From Victivallaceae bacterium (GTDB lineage Bacteria; Verrucomicrobiota; Lentisphaeria; Victivallales; Victivallaceae), in the NCBI GenBank assembly GCA_028709805.1, contig JAQUTL010000026.1, positions 1-37,558 on the forward strand: 37,558 bases of DNA, in the 5' to 3' direction. The notes below the pieces were generated by a model. That model was not told the DNA's origin. It searched no databases and saw only the letters and a list, made by a program, of their open reading frames with translations. Positions 1-11,654 of the stretch are shown here, piece by piece. Position numbers and translations under genes: made by a program. The stretch's first letter is position 1; each line of letters opens with the position of its first letter.

Positions 1-147
1 TGGCGGGGGTGGAGCAGTTGCGATATTCTGCGCGTCTACGCCCGGAGGGGCGTTGCGGGTGGCGCACACGATGTTGACTGTCTGACGGAGGCCCGGTATC
101 TCGAATGGAGCTACTGGGACAATTGGCGGAGGCTGTTGGGTGGTTAA
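1..147 (+). CDS. C-terminal end of an unrecognised protein (5' end outside window)
   Basis: A frame open from base 1 runs 48 codons to a TAA at 145-147. Its tail is rich in Trp, Tyr and Arg (EARYLEWSYWDNWRRLLGG), which looks like a genuine protein terminus rather than noise. It ends tail to tail with the small minus-strand ORF at 144-320, overlapping it by four bases, an arrangement common for convergent genes. I do not recognise the family. The call rests only on the open frame, residue composition and the convergent layout. Confidence 0.4.
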   Translation, partial: WRGWSSCDILRVYARRGVAGGAHDVDCLTEARYLEWSYWDNWRRLLGG

Positions 148-320
148 TCGTTCATCCACTCGTCCCAGCTTTTTTCATCGCCGAGAAACTGCAGACAGAA
201 ATAGTAGGAGAAGCGCCGGAATTTGCAGTACGGAGGGGTGAACACCGTTATGATTGTAGCAATGATCATAAGTATTACATGTGGAACTGCAAAAATTAAA
301 AATGGAACTAAAAACCCCAT
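144..320 (-). CDS. Small hydrophobic membrane protein, 58 aa
   Basis: The minus strand has an ATG at 320, preceded by a strong Shine-Dalgarno (GGAGG) about six bases upstream, and runs to TAA at 144-146. Residues 1-28 form one hydrophobic stretch (MGFLVPFLIFAVPHVILMII and on), giving one likely membrane helix. A short cationic and aromatic segment (KFRRFSYYF) and an acidic tail follow. A possible promoter upstream has TTGACT near 384-389 and TATTTT 16 bases on. No family is recognised. The ribosome-binding site is the best evidence that it is real; a very small ORF can still be spurious. Confidence 0.5.
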   Translation of the reverse strand: MGFLVPFLIFAVPHVILMIIATIITVFTPPYCKFRRFSYYFCLQFLGDEKSWDEWMND

Positions 321-448
321 TTGAACACCTCCAAGTCGTGATTGGAAAACTGGTTATATAAAAAATAACACCCGAAACTTGAAAGTCAAACGTTTTTGCC
401 GGGCGACTGGATAGAAAAAATATTTTTTCGATCGGACTGATCGACAAG

Positions 449-586
449 ATGACCGAGCCGTCCAAGAAGGCGGGCAAGTCGATCCCGACACTTCAGGAAA
501 TTGTGAAAAACACCGCAATGGATATTGCGGAAGTCGCCGGACACACAGCCGTCCGGCGCACGACGGCGAAGTCGGAAAAACCGTAA
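449..586 (+). CDS. Doubtful small ORF, 45 aa, Lys/Thr-rich
   Basis: ATG at 449 to TAA at 584-586 gives a 45-residue product with a basic start, a helix-like centre (PTLQEIVKNTAMDIAEVAGH) and a basic tail. The composition looks coding, but no Shine-Dalgarno is visible. The frame stays open upstream to 383 without a better start, so this may be the remnant of a longer gene. No family is recognised. It lies just ahead of the lrgA promoter. Confidence 0.3.
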   Translation: MTEPSKKAGKSIPTLQEIVKNTAMDIAEVAGHTAVRRTTAKSEKP

Positions 587-604
587 AGTCCCAATCAATA
601 CAGC

Positions 605-649
605 TTGCTTTGTCGGCCTTTTGTGATATATTAATTGGTAGTACCAATT
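605..649 (+). promoter_or_regulatory. lrgA promoter with a FadR/PdhR-type GntR operator
   Basis: TTGCTT (605-610) is followed after 16 bases by an extended -10, TG-A-TATATT (624-632). Directly downstream, over the expected transcription start, is the 17-bp palindrome AATTGGTAGTACCAATT (633-649), with 8-bp arms and one central base. Its core TGGTAGTACCA fits TNGTNNNACNA, the consensus bound by FadR-subfamily GntR repressors such as PdhR. A FadR/FCD-type GntR regulator is encoded 1.1 kb downstream in the same operon, so autoregulation by promoter occlusion is likely. Confidence 0.78.
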
Positions 650-670
650 TTGAGTGGAAGCAAAGGTGTC

Positions 671-1054
671 ATGAAAACAGTCAGACAATTTTTAATTATC
701 ATCGGAATATCATTTGCCGGCGAAATCCTCAATCGGGTTATACCTTTGCCGGTACCGGCGAGCGTTTACGGCGTGCTGCTGATGTTTTCGGCATTGTATT
801 TTCGAGTTATCCGGGTGCGCGACGTGCGTGAGACCGGGTATTTTCTGATTGAAATCATGCCGATTCTGTTTATTCCGGCCGCGGTCGGACTGCTGGAGGC
901 ATGGGCGGTGCTGCGTCCGGTATGGCTGCCGTTCTGCATCATAACCGTGATTTCCACCTTTGTGGTGATGGGCATATCCGGACGGATCACGCAGGAACTG
1001 ATAATCCGTCGCCGTCCAGCGCTGCTGCGGAAAAAGGATGGGTGCCGGTCATGA
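671..1054 (+). CDS. lrgA: LrgA/CidA family membrane protein
   Basis: A 127-residue protein with four predicted membrane helices, including one over IIGISFAGEIL and the family signature around PLPVPASVYG with its conserved prolines. The family was described as holin-like modulators of murein hydrolases. In several Firmicutes LrgAB-type pairs import pyruvate. The ATG at 671 is chosen over the upstream in-frame TTG at 635 because AAAGG lies just ahead and the TTG falls inside the operator. Its TGA overlaps the lrgB start (ATGA at 1051-1054), so the two are translationally coupled. LrgA and LrgB normally act together in the cytoplasmic membrane. Confidence 0.88.
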   Translation: MKTVRQFLIIIGISFAGEILNRVIPLPVPASVYGVLLMFSALYFRVIRVRDVRETGYFLIEIMPILFIPAAVGLLEAWAVLRPVWLPFCIITVISTFVVMGISGRITQELIIRRRPALLRKKDGCRS

Positions 1055-1743
1055 ACGATTTGTTCAGTCATTCGGCGTTTTTCGGAGTGCTCATCAGTCT
1101 GTTCACCTACGGCGTCGGTCATGTGTTGAAGCGGCGGATCCGTTTTGCGCTGTTCAATCCGCTGCTTATCGCCGTTGTGGCGACGATCGCATTTCTGGCG
1201 ATATGGCGCATCGACTATGAAACATATCTGTCCGGCGCCTCGGTTCTGAACTGGCTGCTGACCCCGGCGACCGTATGTCTGGCGATTCCGCTTTACGAAA
1301 AACTTGAGCTTCTTAAGAGAAACCGGACGGCGATTTTGGCCGGGATCGTTTCCGGCGTTGTCACGAGTGTCCTCTGTGTGTTCGTCATGGCGTTGCTGGC
1401 ACGTCTCACTCATGCGCAGTATGTGACGCTGCTGCCGAAATCCATTACCACCGCGATCGGGATCGGCGTCTCCGAAGAGCTGGGCGGCTATATCACGCTG
1501 ACGGTGTCGGTCATCATCACGACCGGGATTATCGGCAATATTTTTGCGCAGACCGCCTGTAAAATATTTCGCATCCGCAGCCGGATCGCCAAAGGCGTTG
1601 CCATCGGCACCGCGGCCCATGCCATCGGTACGGCGAAGGCCATGGAAATGGGAAAAACCGAGGGGGCGATAAGTTCGCTGTCGCTGGTTGTCGCCGGATT
1701 GTTGACGGTTGGCGCGGCTTCGGTCGCCTCGCATTTCATATAA
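1051..1743 (+). CDS. lrgB: LrgB family membrane protein
   Basis: A 230-residue polytopic protein matching LrgB/CidB in length and features. The conserved stretch LLPKSITTAIGIGVSEELGG, the loop RIRSRIAKGVAIGTAAHAIG and the segment KAMEMGKTEGAISSL are family hallmarks. The start at 1051 overlaps the lrgA stop and has AAGGA upstream. Together with LrgA it probably forms a membrane transporter or channel. The family pair is linked to pyruvate or glycolate/glycerate transport in bacteria and plants; the substrate here is not shown by sequence. The adjacent GntR gene suggests that an organic acid controls expression. Confidence 0.92.
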   Translation: MNDLFSHSAFFGVLISLFTYGVGHVLKRRIRFALFNPLLIAVVATIAFLAIWRIDYETYLSGASVLNWLLTPATVCLAIPLYEKLELLKRNRTAILAGIVSGVVTSVLCVFVMALLARLTHAQYVTLLPKSITTAIGIGVSEELGGYITLTVSVIITTGIIGNIFAQTACKIFRIRSRIAKGVAIGTAAHAIGTAKAMEMGKTEGAISSLSLVVAGLLTVGAASVASHFI

Positions 1744-1761
1744 ACACAGGGGGAATGACGC

Positions 1762-2427
1762 ATGGCGGAGCGGGAATACCAGAAAGTGATTGACGCGATT
1801 CGTTCCAAACTGGAGCGCGGTGAACTCAAGGCCGGCGACCGGCTTCCCACCGAGCGCGGGTTTGCCGCCGAGTTGAGTATCGGCCGCAATTCGGCACGCG
1901 AGGCGCTGCGGACACTGGGCAACATGGGCATTGTGCGCTCCCGGCAGGGGTCAGGCAATTATCTTTCGGCTGACCCGTCGGAGAATATGGCGGAGACGCT
2001 GGACATGCTGCTGCTGATGCATTCGCTCACGGTTCGGGATATTCATGACTTCCGGTTTCGGCAGGAGCTGACGGTCTGCGAAATGATACTTGAAAATTCA
2101 GCTCCCGATCTGGACGGATTGAAAAAGCTGCTTGACGGAGAGACGGAAGCGGACGGCGATGCGAAAATTGAACTTGACCGCGCATTTCATTACGAGCTGA
2201 TCCGGCTTGCCGGCAACCGTATGCTTGTTCTGCTGATGAACGGCATTCTGCCGGTTTATCGCCGCTGGATCGACCATGCGCTTGGCAACGCCTCGCCGGA
2301 TGACCGTCAGCGGCTTCACCAATGTCATCTGGCCGTTTATACCGGACTGGCGCGGCGCGATCGCGATATGGTGACGGCTGCGATAAAAACGCATTATGGA
2401 TTGATGGATAAACTTTTAACCGATTGA
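1762..2427 (+). CDS. GntR-family regulator, FadR subfamily (FCD domain)
   Basis: A 221-residue protein. Residues 1-70 form the winged helix, with ERGELKAGDRLPTERGFAAE followed by the recognition region IGRNSAREALRTLGNMGIV and the wing RSRQGSGNYL. Residues 85-220 are an all-helical FCD-type sensor domain, with metal-ligand candidates in FHYEL, HQCH and KTHYGL. The domain usually binds small organic acids. It lies 18 bases after lrgB with a good RBS (AGGGGGAA). A matching palindrome at 633-649 marks the operon promoter, so it probably represses lrgAB and itself until its ligand appears. Pyruvate or lactate is a reasonable but unproven ligand. Confidence 0.88.
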   Translation: MAEREYQKVIDAIRSKLERGELKAGDRLPTERGFAAELSIGRNSAREALRTLGNMGIVRSRQGSGNYLSADPSENMAETLDMLLLMHSLTVRDIHDFRFRQELTVCEMILENSAPDLDGLKKLLDGETEADGDAKIELDRAFHYELIRLAGNRMLVLLMNGILPVYRRWIDHALGNASPDDRQRLHQCHLAVYTGLARRDRDMVTAAIKTHYGLMDKLLTD

Positions 2428-2457
2428 CCGGTTTGGCGGTCGATCAAGGAGGCTGCG

Positions 2458-3126
2458 ATGAAGATTCTGGTGATAAACGGTTCGCCCAAGGGAAAACGCA
2501 GCGATACGCTTCATGCGACAACGGCGTTTCTGGACGGCATGGGGGCGCAGGCGGAGTTCATCGACACGATGACTGCGGATATCCATCCCTGTCTGGGCTG
2601 TTTCCGCTGCTGGAATGAGACCCCGGGGCGCTGCGTTCAGCATGACGGCATGGAGGAGATTTTTAAGAAATATATCGACTCCGATCTTGTCATTTGGTCA
2701 ACGCCGCTGTACTGCTACGGTTTGCCGTCAAACTGCAAGGCGCTGATGGACCGGCTGCTGCCGCTCAACCGCGCGTCGATGTACACGGACGCCGACGGGC
2801 ACACCCACCATCATGCCGCGGTCGGCCATTTTCCAGAAACCCTGCTGATCTGCGGCTGCGGTTTTCCGGAAACGGAGAACAACATCGAAGGCTTGCGTTT
2901 TCAGTTCAGCCGGATGTTCGGCGGCCGGGCCGCGATGTTTTTCTGCGTTGAAGCGCCGCTGTTCGGACTTCCCGGCACGGAGGCGGTGACGGCGCCCTAT
3001 CTTGATCTGGTCCGGGCGGCAGGCCGGGAATACGCCGCTACCGGCGCACTTTCCGCCGACACCGTTGCCGCATTGGAAAAGCCGATGTATCCGCCGGAAC
3101 TTTACCGTCAAGGCTCAAAAAAATAA
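2458..3126 (+). CDS. NADPH-dependent FMN reductase / iron-sulfur flavoprotein-like protein
   Basis: A 222-residue flavodoxin-fold protein. The FMN phosphate loop is NGSPKGKRSDT near the N-terminus, and the flavin-contacting STPLYCYGLPSNCKALMDR lies at about 80-98. Cysteines 45, 48, 51 and 59 form CX2CX2CX7C (HPCLGCFRCW and GRCV), the compact motif of iron-sulfur flavoproteins, also kept in some cluster-free family members. The strong RBS AAGGAGG lies before 2458, only 30 bases after gntR, so it is probably the last gene of the lrg operon. The role would be NAD(P)H-dependent electron transfer; the substrate is unknown. Confidence 0.82.
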   Translation: MKILVINGSPKGKRSDTLHATTAFLDGMGAQAEFIDTMTADIHPCLGCFRCWNETPGRCVQHDGMEEIFKKYIDSDLVIWSTPLYCYGLPSNCKALMDRLLPLNRASMYTDADGHTHHHAAVGHFPETLLICGCGFPETENNIEGLRFQFSRMFGGRAAMFFCVEAPLFGLPGTEAVTAPYLDLVRAAGREYAATGALSADTVAALEKPMYPPELYRQGSKK

Positions 3127-3187
3127 TTTTTACGCTGCCGCCATCCGAACGGCTGTCGCTGGCCGGACGCCGCGCGGCATGAGCAGG

Positions 3188-3233
3188 AAAAACGCACCGG
3201 AACGGTACCTCATCGTTCGCGGTGCGTTTTTTT
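3188..3233. terminator. Bidirectional intrinsic terminator
   Basis: The hairpin has outer arms AAACGCACCG and CGGTGCGTTT with an inner AACG/CGTT pairing. A run of seven T closes the plus side and an A run opens it, which serves as the T run for the other strand. It sits between the convergent flavoprotein gene and carB. Confidence 0.85.
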
Positions 3234-3246
3234 GCGAGAGTCAGGT

Positions 3247-6507
<3,261 letters not shown>

Positions 6508-6508
6508 A

Positions 6509-8113
6509 CTATTTTTTCACTTTCTGTTTGATGGCCGCCGCCACGAAGTCGCGGAACAACGGATGCGCTTCCATCGGGCGGGACTTGAATTCGGGATGAA
6601 ATTGACAGGCCGCGAAAAAGTCGCGGTCCGGCAGTTCTACGATTTCCACCAGCTTTCCGTCCGGGCTGGTTCCGGAAATTTTGAGTCCGCACTGTTCAAG
6701 CTGTTCCCGGTAGAAGTTGTTGAACTCGTAGCGGTGGCGGTGGCGTTCGGAGACATTGGGTTTGTTGTAGGCGCGCGCCGCACGGCTTTTGGGAACCAGT
6801 GCGCAGGGATAGGCGCCGAGCCGCATAGTGCCGCCCTTGTCGGCCACGTTGCGCTGCTCCTCCATCAGGTCGATCACCGGGAACGGGGTGTCGGGATCGA
6901 ATTCGGTGCTGTTCGCTCCGGCCAGATTGGCCACGTTGCGGGCGAACTCGATCACCATGCACTGCATGCCCAGACAGATGCCGAAGAACGGCAGCCCGTG
7001 GGTTCTGGCGTAGGTTATGGCGCGGATCTTGCCCGGAACGCCGCGGTCTCCGAAGCCGCCGGGAACCAAGACGGCGTTAACGCCCTTGAGCAGTTCGTCG
7101 GAGCCGGACTCCAGCTCCTCGGCCTCGATCATCCGGACGTTGACCTTGACGTTGTTCGCGGTTCCGGCGTGGTTCAACGCCTCGTAGATGCTCTTGTACG
7201 CGTCTTTCAGACTGATGTATTTGCCGACCACCGCCACGGTGACCTCGCCCGCCGGATGAAGTATGCGTTCGACCATTTTTCGCCACTGTTCGATGTCGAG
7301 TGTGCGCGGCGGCAGCTGGAGCATTTCGAGGACTTTGGTGTCGAACTGCTGTTTGGCCAGCTCAAGCGGCACTTCAAAGATGGTGTGTTTCACGTCCTGT
7401 TCCTCGATCACCATGTCGGTTGCAACGTTGCAGAACAGCGCGAGTTTGTCGAGGTGTTCCTTCTGCATCGGCATTTCCGAGCGGCAGACCAGAATGTCCG
7501 GCGTGATGCCGATGTTGCGCAGGATTCCCACCGACTGCTGCGACGGCTTGGTCTTGAGTTCTCCCGCCGCCTTAATGTACGGCACCAGCGTAAGATGGAT
7601 GAAGATGGCGTTGCCGCGGCCGGCCTCCTGTTTGAACTGGCGGCAGGCCTCAAGGAAGGGGAGAGACTCGATGTCTCCGGCGGTGCCGCCCACCTCGGTG
7701 ATGGCGATGTCCACGTCGTCGGCTGCCAGACTGCGGACCGCGGTCTTGATCTCGTCGGTGATGTGCGGAATGACCTGGACGGTGCCGCCGAGATAGCCGC
7801 CGCGCCGTTCGCGGGCGATGACGTTGCTGTATATTCTGCCGGTGGTGTAGTTGCTGGACTTGCCGCAGGAAAGTTCTGCAAACCGTTCGTAATGACCGAG
7901 GTCGAGATCGGTTTCAGCGCCGTCGTCGGTGACGTAGACTTCGCCGTGCTGGTAGGGGGACATGGTGCCGGGATCGACGTTGATGTAGGGATCAAGCTTC
8001 TGGATCGCCACACGGTATCCGCGGTGTTTCAGCAGCATTGCGAGGGAAGCGGCGGTAATGCCTTTGCCAAGGCTTGATACCACGCCGCCGGTTACGAAGA
8101 TGTGTTTGGTCAT
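6509..8113 (-). CDS. pyrG: CTP synthase
   Basis: A 534-residue enzyme of standard length that converts UTP to CTP with ATP and glutamine. The synthetase domain begins with the P-loop [20 protein letters not shown] and contains the UTP/Mg region [20 protein letters not shown]. The class I glutaminase domain has the oxyanion segment PGGFGDRG, nucleophile Cys380 in GICLGMQ, and His506/Glu508 in the HPE motif. It heads a pyrG-carB pair with a one-base gap, so CTP synthesis and carbamoyl phosphate supply are transcribed together. Upstream on the minus strand is a perfect TTGACA at about 8156-8161 with a weak -10. Confidence 0.98.
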   Translation of the reverse strand: MTKHIFVTGGVVSSLGKGITAASLAMLLKHRGYRVAIQKLDPYINVDPGTMSPYQHGEVYVTDDGAETDLDLGHYERFAELSCGKSSNYTTGRIYSNVIARERRGGYLGGTVQVIPHITDEIKTAVRSLAADDVDIAITEVGGTAGDIESLPFLEACRQFKQEAGRGNAIFIHLTLVPYIKAAGELKTKPSQQSVGILRNIGITPDILVCRSEMPMQKEHLDKLALFCNVATDMVIEEQDVKHTIFEVPLELAKQQFDTKVLEMLQLPPRTLDIEQWRKMVERILHPAGEVTVAVVGKYISLKDAYKSIYEALNHAGTANNVKVNVRMIEAEELESGSDELLKGVNAVLVPGGFGDRGVPGKIRAITYARTHGLPFFGICLGMQCMVIEFARNVANLAGANSTEFDPDTPFPVIDLMEEQRNVADKGGTMRLGAYPCALVPKSRAARAYNKPNVSERHRHRYEFNNFYREQLEQCGLKISGTSPDGKLVEIVELPDRDFFAACQFHPEFKSRPMEAHPLFRDFVAAAIKQKVKK

Positions 8114-8269
8114 GAGTTCACCGTCCGATAAAATTGTTAAGCTTTTCAGGGGGTGTCAATCCCCTCCCCGCGGCGGAGCCGAGAGGATTATCAGACCGGT
8201 GTAATAACTTATCACAAAAACGTTGTTTTTCAAATGAATGTCGATAAAAAATTTCGATTAAGATTTGCG

Positions 8270-8298
8270 TTGACCGATGCGGAATGCTACTTTAAAAA
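8270..8298 (+). promoter_or_regulatory. Probable carA promoter
   Basis: TTGACC (8270-8275), a 17-base spacer, then a weak -10 TAAAAA (8293-8298). The predicted start would leave a leader of about 20 bases carrying the RBS GGAGA before the carA ATG. The 212-bp gap to pyrG holds the divergent promoters and no visible attenuator. Confidence 0.5.
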
Positions 8299-8325
8299 AA
8301 TGATTTTTTGCAGGAGACCAATCAT

Positions 8326-9498
8326 ATGACTCAGAAATTCGATTGGGAAAAGCAGCGTGCCAAGGCGGCTTTTCTGGCGTTGGAAAACGGCATCGTGCTG
8401 CGCGGATACAGCGTCGGCGCGCCGGTGGACCGCGAAGGCGAGGTGGTTTTCAATACCGGACTTACCGGGTATCAGGAGATCGTTTCCGATCCGTCCTATG
8501 CCGGGCAGTTCGTAACGATGACCTATCCGGAGATCGGGAATTACGGATTCAACGCCGAGGACATGGAGTCGCGTTCGCTGTTTCTCAACGGATTCATCAT
8601 CCACAACATGAACGAGCCGTCCAATTTCCGCAGCGAGAAGAGTCTGGCCGACGCGCTGAAGGAGTACAATGTTCCGGCGATCGCCGGAATCGACACCAGG
8701 CACCTCACCACCATTCTGCGGTCGTCGGGAACCATGCGCGGCTGCCTGCACTGTTCGGACGAGCCGTTGAGCGGCGAAGAGGGCGTTGCCCGCGCCGCGG
8801 CGTGGGCCGGACTGGACGATCAGGACTATGTCTGCAAAGTCAGTTGTTCCGAGCGTTATGAGTGGGATCGGGATGACAGCCGTTCGTTCGGCTTCGGCTG
8901 GCCGGCCGGCAAAGCGGTTCCGCCGGCGGAATTCAAGGTGGTCGCCTATGATTTCGGAATCAAGTACAATATTCTCCGCATGCTGCGGCGCAGCGGAATG
9001 CGGGTTACGGTGGTGCCGGCGCGCACTCCGGCGGCCGAGGTTCTGGCGTTGAATCCGGATGGCGTGTTCCTCTCCAACGGCCCGGCCGACCCGGCTGCCG
9101 TCACCTATGCGATCGACGCGGCTCGCGAGCTGCTCGGCCGGGTTCCGCTGATGGGCATCTGTCTGGGGCATCAGCTGCTCGGACTGGCCTGCGGCGGCCG
9201 GCGTTTCCGGTTGAAGTTCGGCCATCACGGCTGCAACCATCCGGTACTCAATCTCGCCACCGGCAAGGTGGAGATCACCAGTCAGAACCACAACTTCGGC
9301 ATTGCCGGCGATTCGCTGCCGGACTGTCTGGAGATCACGCATGTGAATTTGAATGACCGCACGGTGGAGGGGCTTCGCCACAAGACGCTGCCGATGTTCG
9401 CCGTGCAATATCACCCGGAGGCGGCTCCGGGGCCGCACGACCCGTCCTATCTGTTTGAACAGTTTGCGGAAATGATGCGGGAAAACCGGAAAAAGTGA
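8326..9498 (+). CDS. carA: Carbamoyl-phosphate synthase, small (glutaminase) subunit
   Basis: A 390-residue protein of normal length. The N-terminal CarA domain contains [20 protein letters not shown]. The C-terminal class I amidotransferase domain has nucleophile Cys279 in [12 protein letters not shown] and His363/Glu365 in [10 protein letters not shown]. It hydrolyses glutamine and passes ammonia to CarB. The ATG at 8326 is chosen over the upstream TTG at 8308 because AGGAGA lies between them at ideal spacing. Unusually, carA is not next to carB: it is transcribed away from pyrG-carB and is followed by trmL. Confidence 0.98.
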   Translation: MTQKFDWEKQRAKAAFLALENGIVLRGYSVGAPVDREGEVVFNTGLTGYQEIVSDPSYAGQFVTMTYPEIGNYGFNAEDMESRSLFLNGFIIHNMNEPSNFRSEKSLADALKEYNVPAIAGIDTRHLTTILRSSGTMRGCLHCSDEPLSGEEGVARAAAWAGLDDQDYVCKVSCSERYEWDRDDSRSFGFGWPAGKAVPPAEFKVVAYDFGIKYNILRMLRRSGMRVTVVPARTPAAEVLALNPDGVFLSNGPADPAAVTYAIDAARELLGRVPLMGICLGHQLLGLACGGRRFRLKFGHHGCNHPVLNLATGKVEITSQNHNFGIAGDSLPDCLEITHVNLNDRTVEGLRHKTLPMFAVQYHPEAAPGPHDPSYLFEQFAEMMRENRKK

Positions 9499-9533
9499 CC
9501 GTCCGGAATGGACGGCGGGGAGGAGCTGGTTCA

Positions 9534-10004
9534 GTGTTGAATGTTGTGCTGGTGGCGCCGGAAATACCGCAGAACACGGGAAATATCGGGCGGCTGTGTG
9601 TTTCGACCGGGTCGAAGCTCCATTTGATCAAGCCGCTGGGGTTTTCGCTGGAGGACAAATATCTGAAGCGTTCGGGGATGGACTACTGGCCGCATCTTGA
9701 GCTTCGGGTGTATGAGGACTGGGAGGATTTTCTCGCGGTCAACGCTCCGGCGCGGCTGTTTTTCTTTTCCACGCACGGCGTCAGAAGTTTTTGGGACGCG
9801 GAGTACCGCGACGGCGATTTTCTGGTGTTCGGCAGCGAGGGGCACGGCCTGCCGCCGGACTTTTACCGGCGTTACGCCGACGATTTGGTTCTGATCCCGA
9901 TGGAGGGCAAATTTCACCGCAGTCTTAATCTGGCCAATTCGGTTTCGGCCGGACTGTTTGAGGCGCTGCGGCAAAACCGGAAAGCGGAGGAGGTTACGGA
10001 TTAA
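9534..10004 (+). CDS. trmL: tRNA (cytidine/uridine-34 2'-O)-methyltransferase
   Basis: A SPOUT-class methyltransferase of 156 residues, matching the compact TrmL family. The knot motifs are PEIPQNTGNIGRLC at the start, VFGSEGHGLP (AdoMet loop) and FHRSLNLANSVSAGLFEALR. It methylates the ribose of the wobble nucleotide of certain leucine tRNAs. The GTG at 9534 is preferred because GGGGAGGAG lies eight bases upstream and the next codons match the family start (LNVVLVAPE). The GTG at 9495 overlapping the carA stop and the TTG at 9537 are less likely. It is transcribed with carA. Confidence 0.92.
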   Translation: MLNVVLVAPEIPQNTGNIGRLCVSTGSKLHLIKPLGFSLEDKYLKRSGMDYWPHLELRVYEDWEDFLAVNAPARLFFFSTHGVRSFWDAEYRDGDFLVFGSEGHGLPPDFYRRYADDLVLIPMEGKFHRSLNLANSVSAGLFEALRQNRKAEEVTD

Positions 10005-10247
10005 ATGACGACGCATTATTACAATCGTTCCGGCTGCGGCGGCGGCTGTCTGCTGCTGCTGTTCACCATTATTCTGCTGCCGTTTCTGCTGCTGGTGCGG
10101 CTTTTGAGCGGCCGTCCGGTCACGTTCGGCGGCGGTCCGGGCGCGGAAAATCCGCCGGCGCCAAGCGGGGACGAGCCGGACGCCGCCGACGATGTGGTGG
10201 ACATTGAGGCCAAAGAGGTGGAGGCGTCCACCCGCCGGATCGAATAG
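10005..10247 (+). CDS. Small single-span membrane protein, 80 aa
   Basis: The ATG follows the trmL TAA with no gap and has GGAGGAGG within the trmL end as its RBS. A Cys/Gly-rich start (GCGGGC) leads into one strongly hydrophobic helix (LLLLFTIILLPFLLLVRLL, about 16-34). A proline- and acid-rich, probably disordered tail of about 45 residues follows. No family is recognised. The RBS, exact gene junction and terminator downstream make it a believable last gene of the carA operon. Confidence 0.7.
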   Translation: MTTHYYNRSGCGGGCLLLLFTIILLPFLLLVRLLSGRPVTFGGGPGAENPPAPSGDEPDAADDVVDIEAKEVEASTRRIE

Positions 10248-10283
10248 CGGCGGCCGGTAACGGATTTTCATGATGATACCGGC

Positions 10284-10318
10284 GGCGCGGACAAAGAAAG
10301 TCCGCGCCGTATTTTTTT
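10284..10318 (+). terminator. Intrinsic terminator after the carA-trmL operon
   Basis: A perfect nine-base stem GGCGCGGAC/GTCCGCGCC with a seven-base loop (10284-10308) is followed by a T run (10312-10318). It lies between this operon and the convergent Sel1-repeat gene. Confidence 0.92.
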
Positions 10319-10328
10319 GCGGCAATGC

Positions 10329-11654
10329 CTATTGCCGGGTCATCTGTTCTTCGAGCGAACTGGATTGAAGATTGAGCAGATATTGCGACTGTTCGTCGCC
10401 GGCCTGCGCCGCCAGTTGAAGACAATAAAGCCCTTTTGCGGGGTCTTTGTCCGTTCCGATGCCGGAATAATAGCAGCGGGCCAGCTCACGCAGCGCGCGG
10501 GGATCGTTTTTCTCCGCCGCCCCGCCGAGCCATTTGAAGGCGCTTTTTGCGTTGGAAGCCACGCCCCGGCCTTTCAGAAATGCCATGCCAAGCTCATATT
10601 GCGCGTTCGGGTCGCCCAGTTCGGCGGCCTGAGAATAGTAGAATACGGCGCGAACCGGGTTTGCCGGAGTGCCGATGCCGTCGGCGCAGCAGCGGCCGAG
10701 TTTGTACAGCGCGTAGGCGTTGCCGCTGTCCGCGGCTTCGCTCAGGAACGCGAAGCCCTTGGCGACGTCCGGAGCGAGTACGTCGCCTGAAATCAGTGCG
10801 TCTCCGATCTTTGCCAGTCCCAGCATGGAGCCTTTTTCCGCGGCGACCCGATAGAGGCGGATTGCTTCCGCGCGGTCGGGAACGGTTCCGAGTCCGAATT
10901 CCCGGCTGAACCCGAGCAGTGCGGCGGCTTCGGCGTCGCCTTTTTCGGCGGCCATGGTGAAAAGACGGTTCATCTGTTCAAAGTCGATCGGAGTGCCGAC
11001 GCCGCTCCGGTAGCAGTTGCCGAGCATCCGCATGGCGGGAACGTCATCTTTGGCGATGGCGCGGTTAAGCAGATCGACGGCTTCGCTCCGGTCGCGGTCC
11101 GCATTTTCTCCGCCGGCGGCGGCGCCAATCAGCAGACGTTCCGCGAGTTCACGGCAGCCGGCGGGGTCGTCTTTCGCTGCGAGTTCCCGATAAAGCTCGA
11201 TGGCGGCCGGGATGTCCGGCGCGATGCGCGGCGTCGGGTCGTCGCGGTGTATTTCCTCGTCAACGCCGGACACCAGATAGCGCGCGGTTTCCAGTTTCGC
11301 CGCGTCGAGTCCGGCGGCGGCGGCCCGTTTGAATGCGTGAAAGGCCTCGTAATCGCTTTTTGCGGCTCCGTCGCCGTGTTTCAGCGCCGTTCCGAGATTG
11401 TACCACGCCTCCGGGCTGCCGTTTTCGGCCGCGCGGCGGAACCAGAGCACCGCCGCCGTGCGGTTGGCCGGCCGGTTGACGCCGTTGAAATATTCCAGGC
11501 CGAGCTTCAGCTGGCTGGCGGCGTCGCCCTGTTCGGCGGCGGTGCGCCGCGGGTCGGAGGCCGCCGGCGGTTCATCCGCGGCGGCGGCTCCGGCCGCCAT
11601 CAGCAGGATTCCGGCGGCGAATCCGGTGAAACTATTTCTTTTCCAGTTCCGCAA
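10329..11654 (-). CDS. Secreted Sel1-like repeat protein
   Basis: A 441-residue protein with a signal peptide (MRNWKRNSF, hydrophobic GFAAGILLMAAGAAA, AxA cleavage before DEP). About ten Sel1-like repeats of some 36 residues follow, recognisable as A..LG..Y..G.G....D...A...Y..AAE.G...A. Such alpha-solenoids scaffold protein-protein contacts, often in the periplasm. The apparent start is a TTG at 11654 inside the last codons of lpxD. The intact signal peptide supports this start even though the RBS is weak. It closes the skp-lpxD operon, so an envelope role is likely; partners are unknown. Confidence 0.8.
   Translation of the reverse strand: MRNWKRNSFTGFAAGILLMAAGAAAADEPPAASDPRRTAAEQGDAASQLKLGLEYFNGVNRPANRTAAVLWFRRAAENGSPEAWYNLGTALKHGDGAAKSDYEAFHAFKRAAAAGLDAAKLETARYLVSGVDEEIHRDDPTPRIAPDIPAAIELYRELAAKDDPAGCRELAERLLIGAAAGGENADRDRSEAVDLLNRAIAKDDVPAMRMLGNCYRSGVGTPIDFEQMNRLFTMAAEKGDAEAAALLGFSREFGLGTVPDRAEAIRLYRVAAEKGSMLGLAKIGDALISGDVLAPDVAKGFAFLSEAADSGNAYALYKLGRCCADGIGTPANPVRAVFYYSQAAELGDPNAQYELGMAFLKGRGVASNAKSAFKWLGGAAEKNDPRALRELARCYYSGIGTDKDPAKGLYCLQLAAQAGDEQSQYLLNLQSSSLEEQMTRQ

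Noticed and set aside
175-688. Three overlapping minus-strand ORFs of about 100 residues near the window start
   Set aside because: They lack ribosome-binding sites and protein-like composition. The 58-residue ORF at 144-320 in another frame has a strong one.
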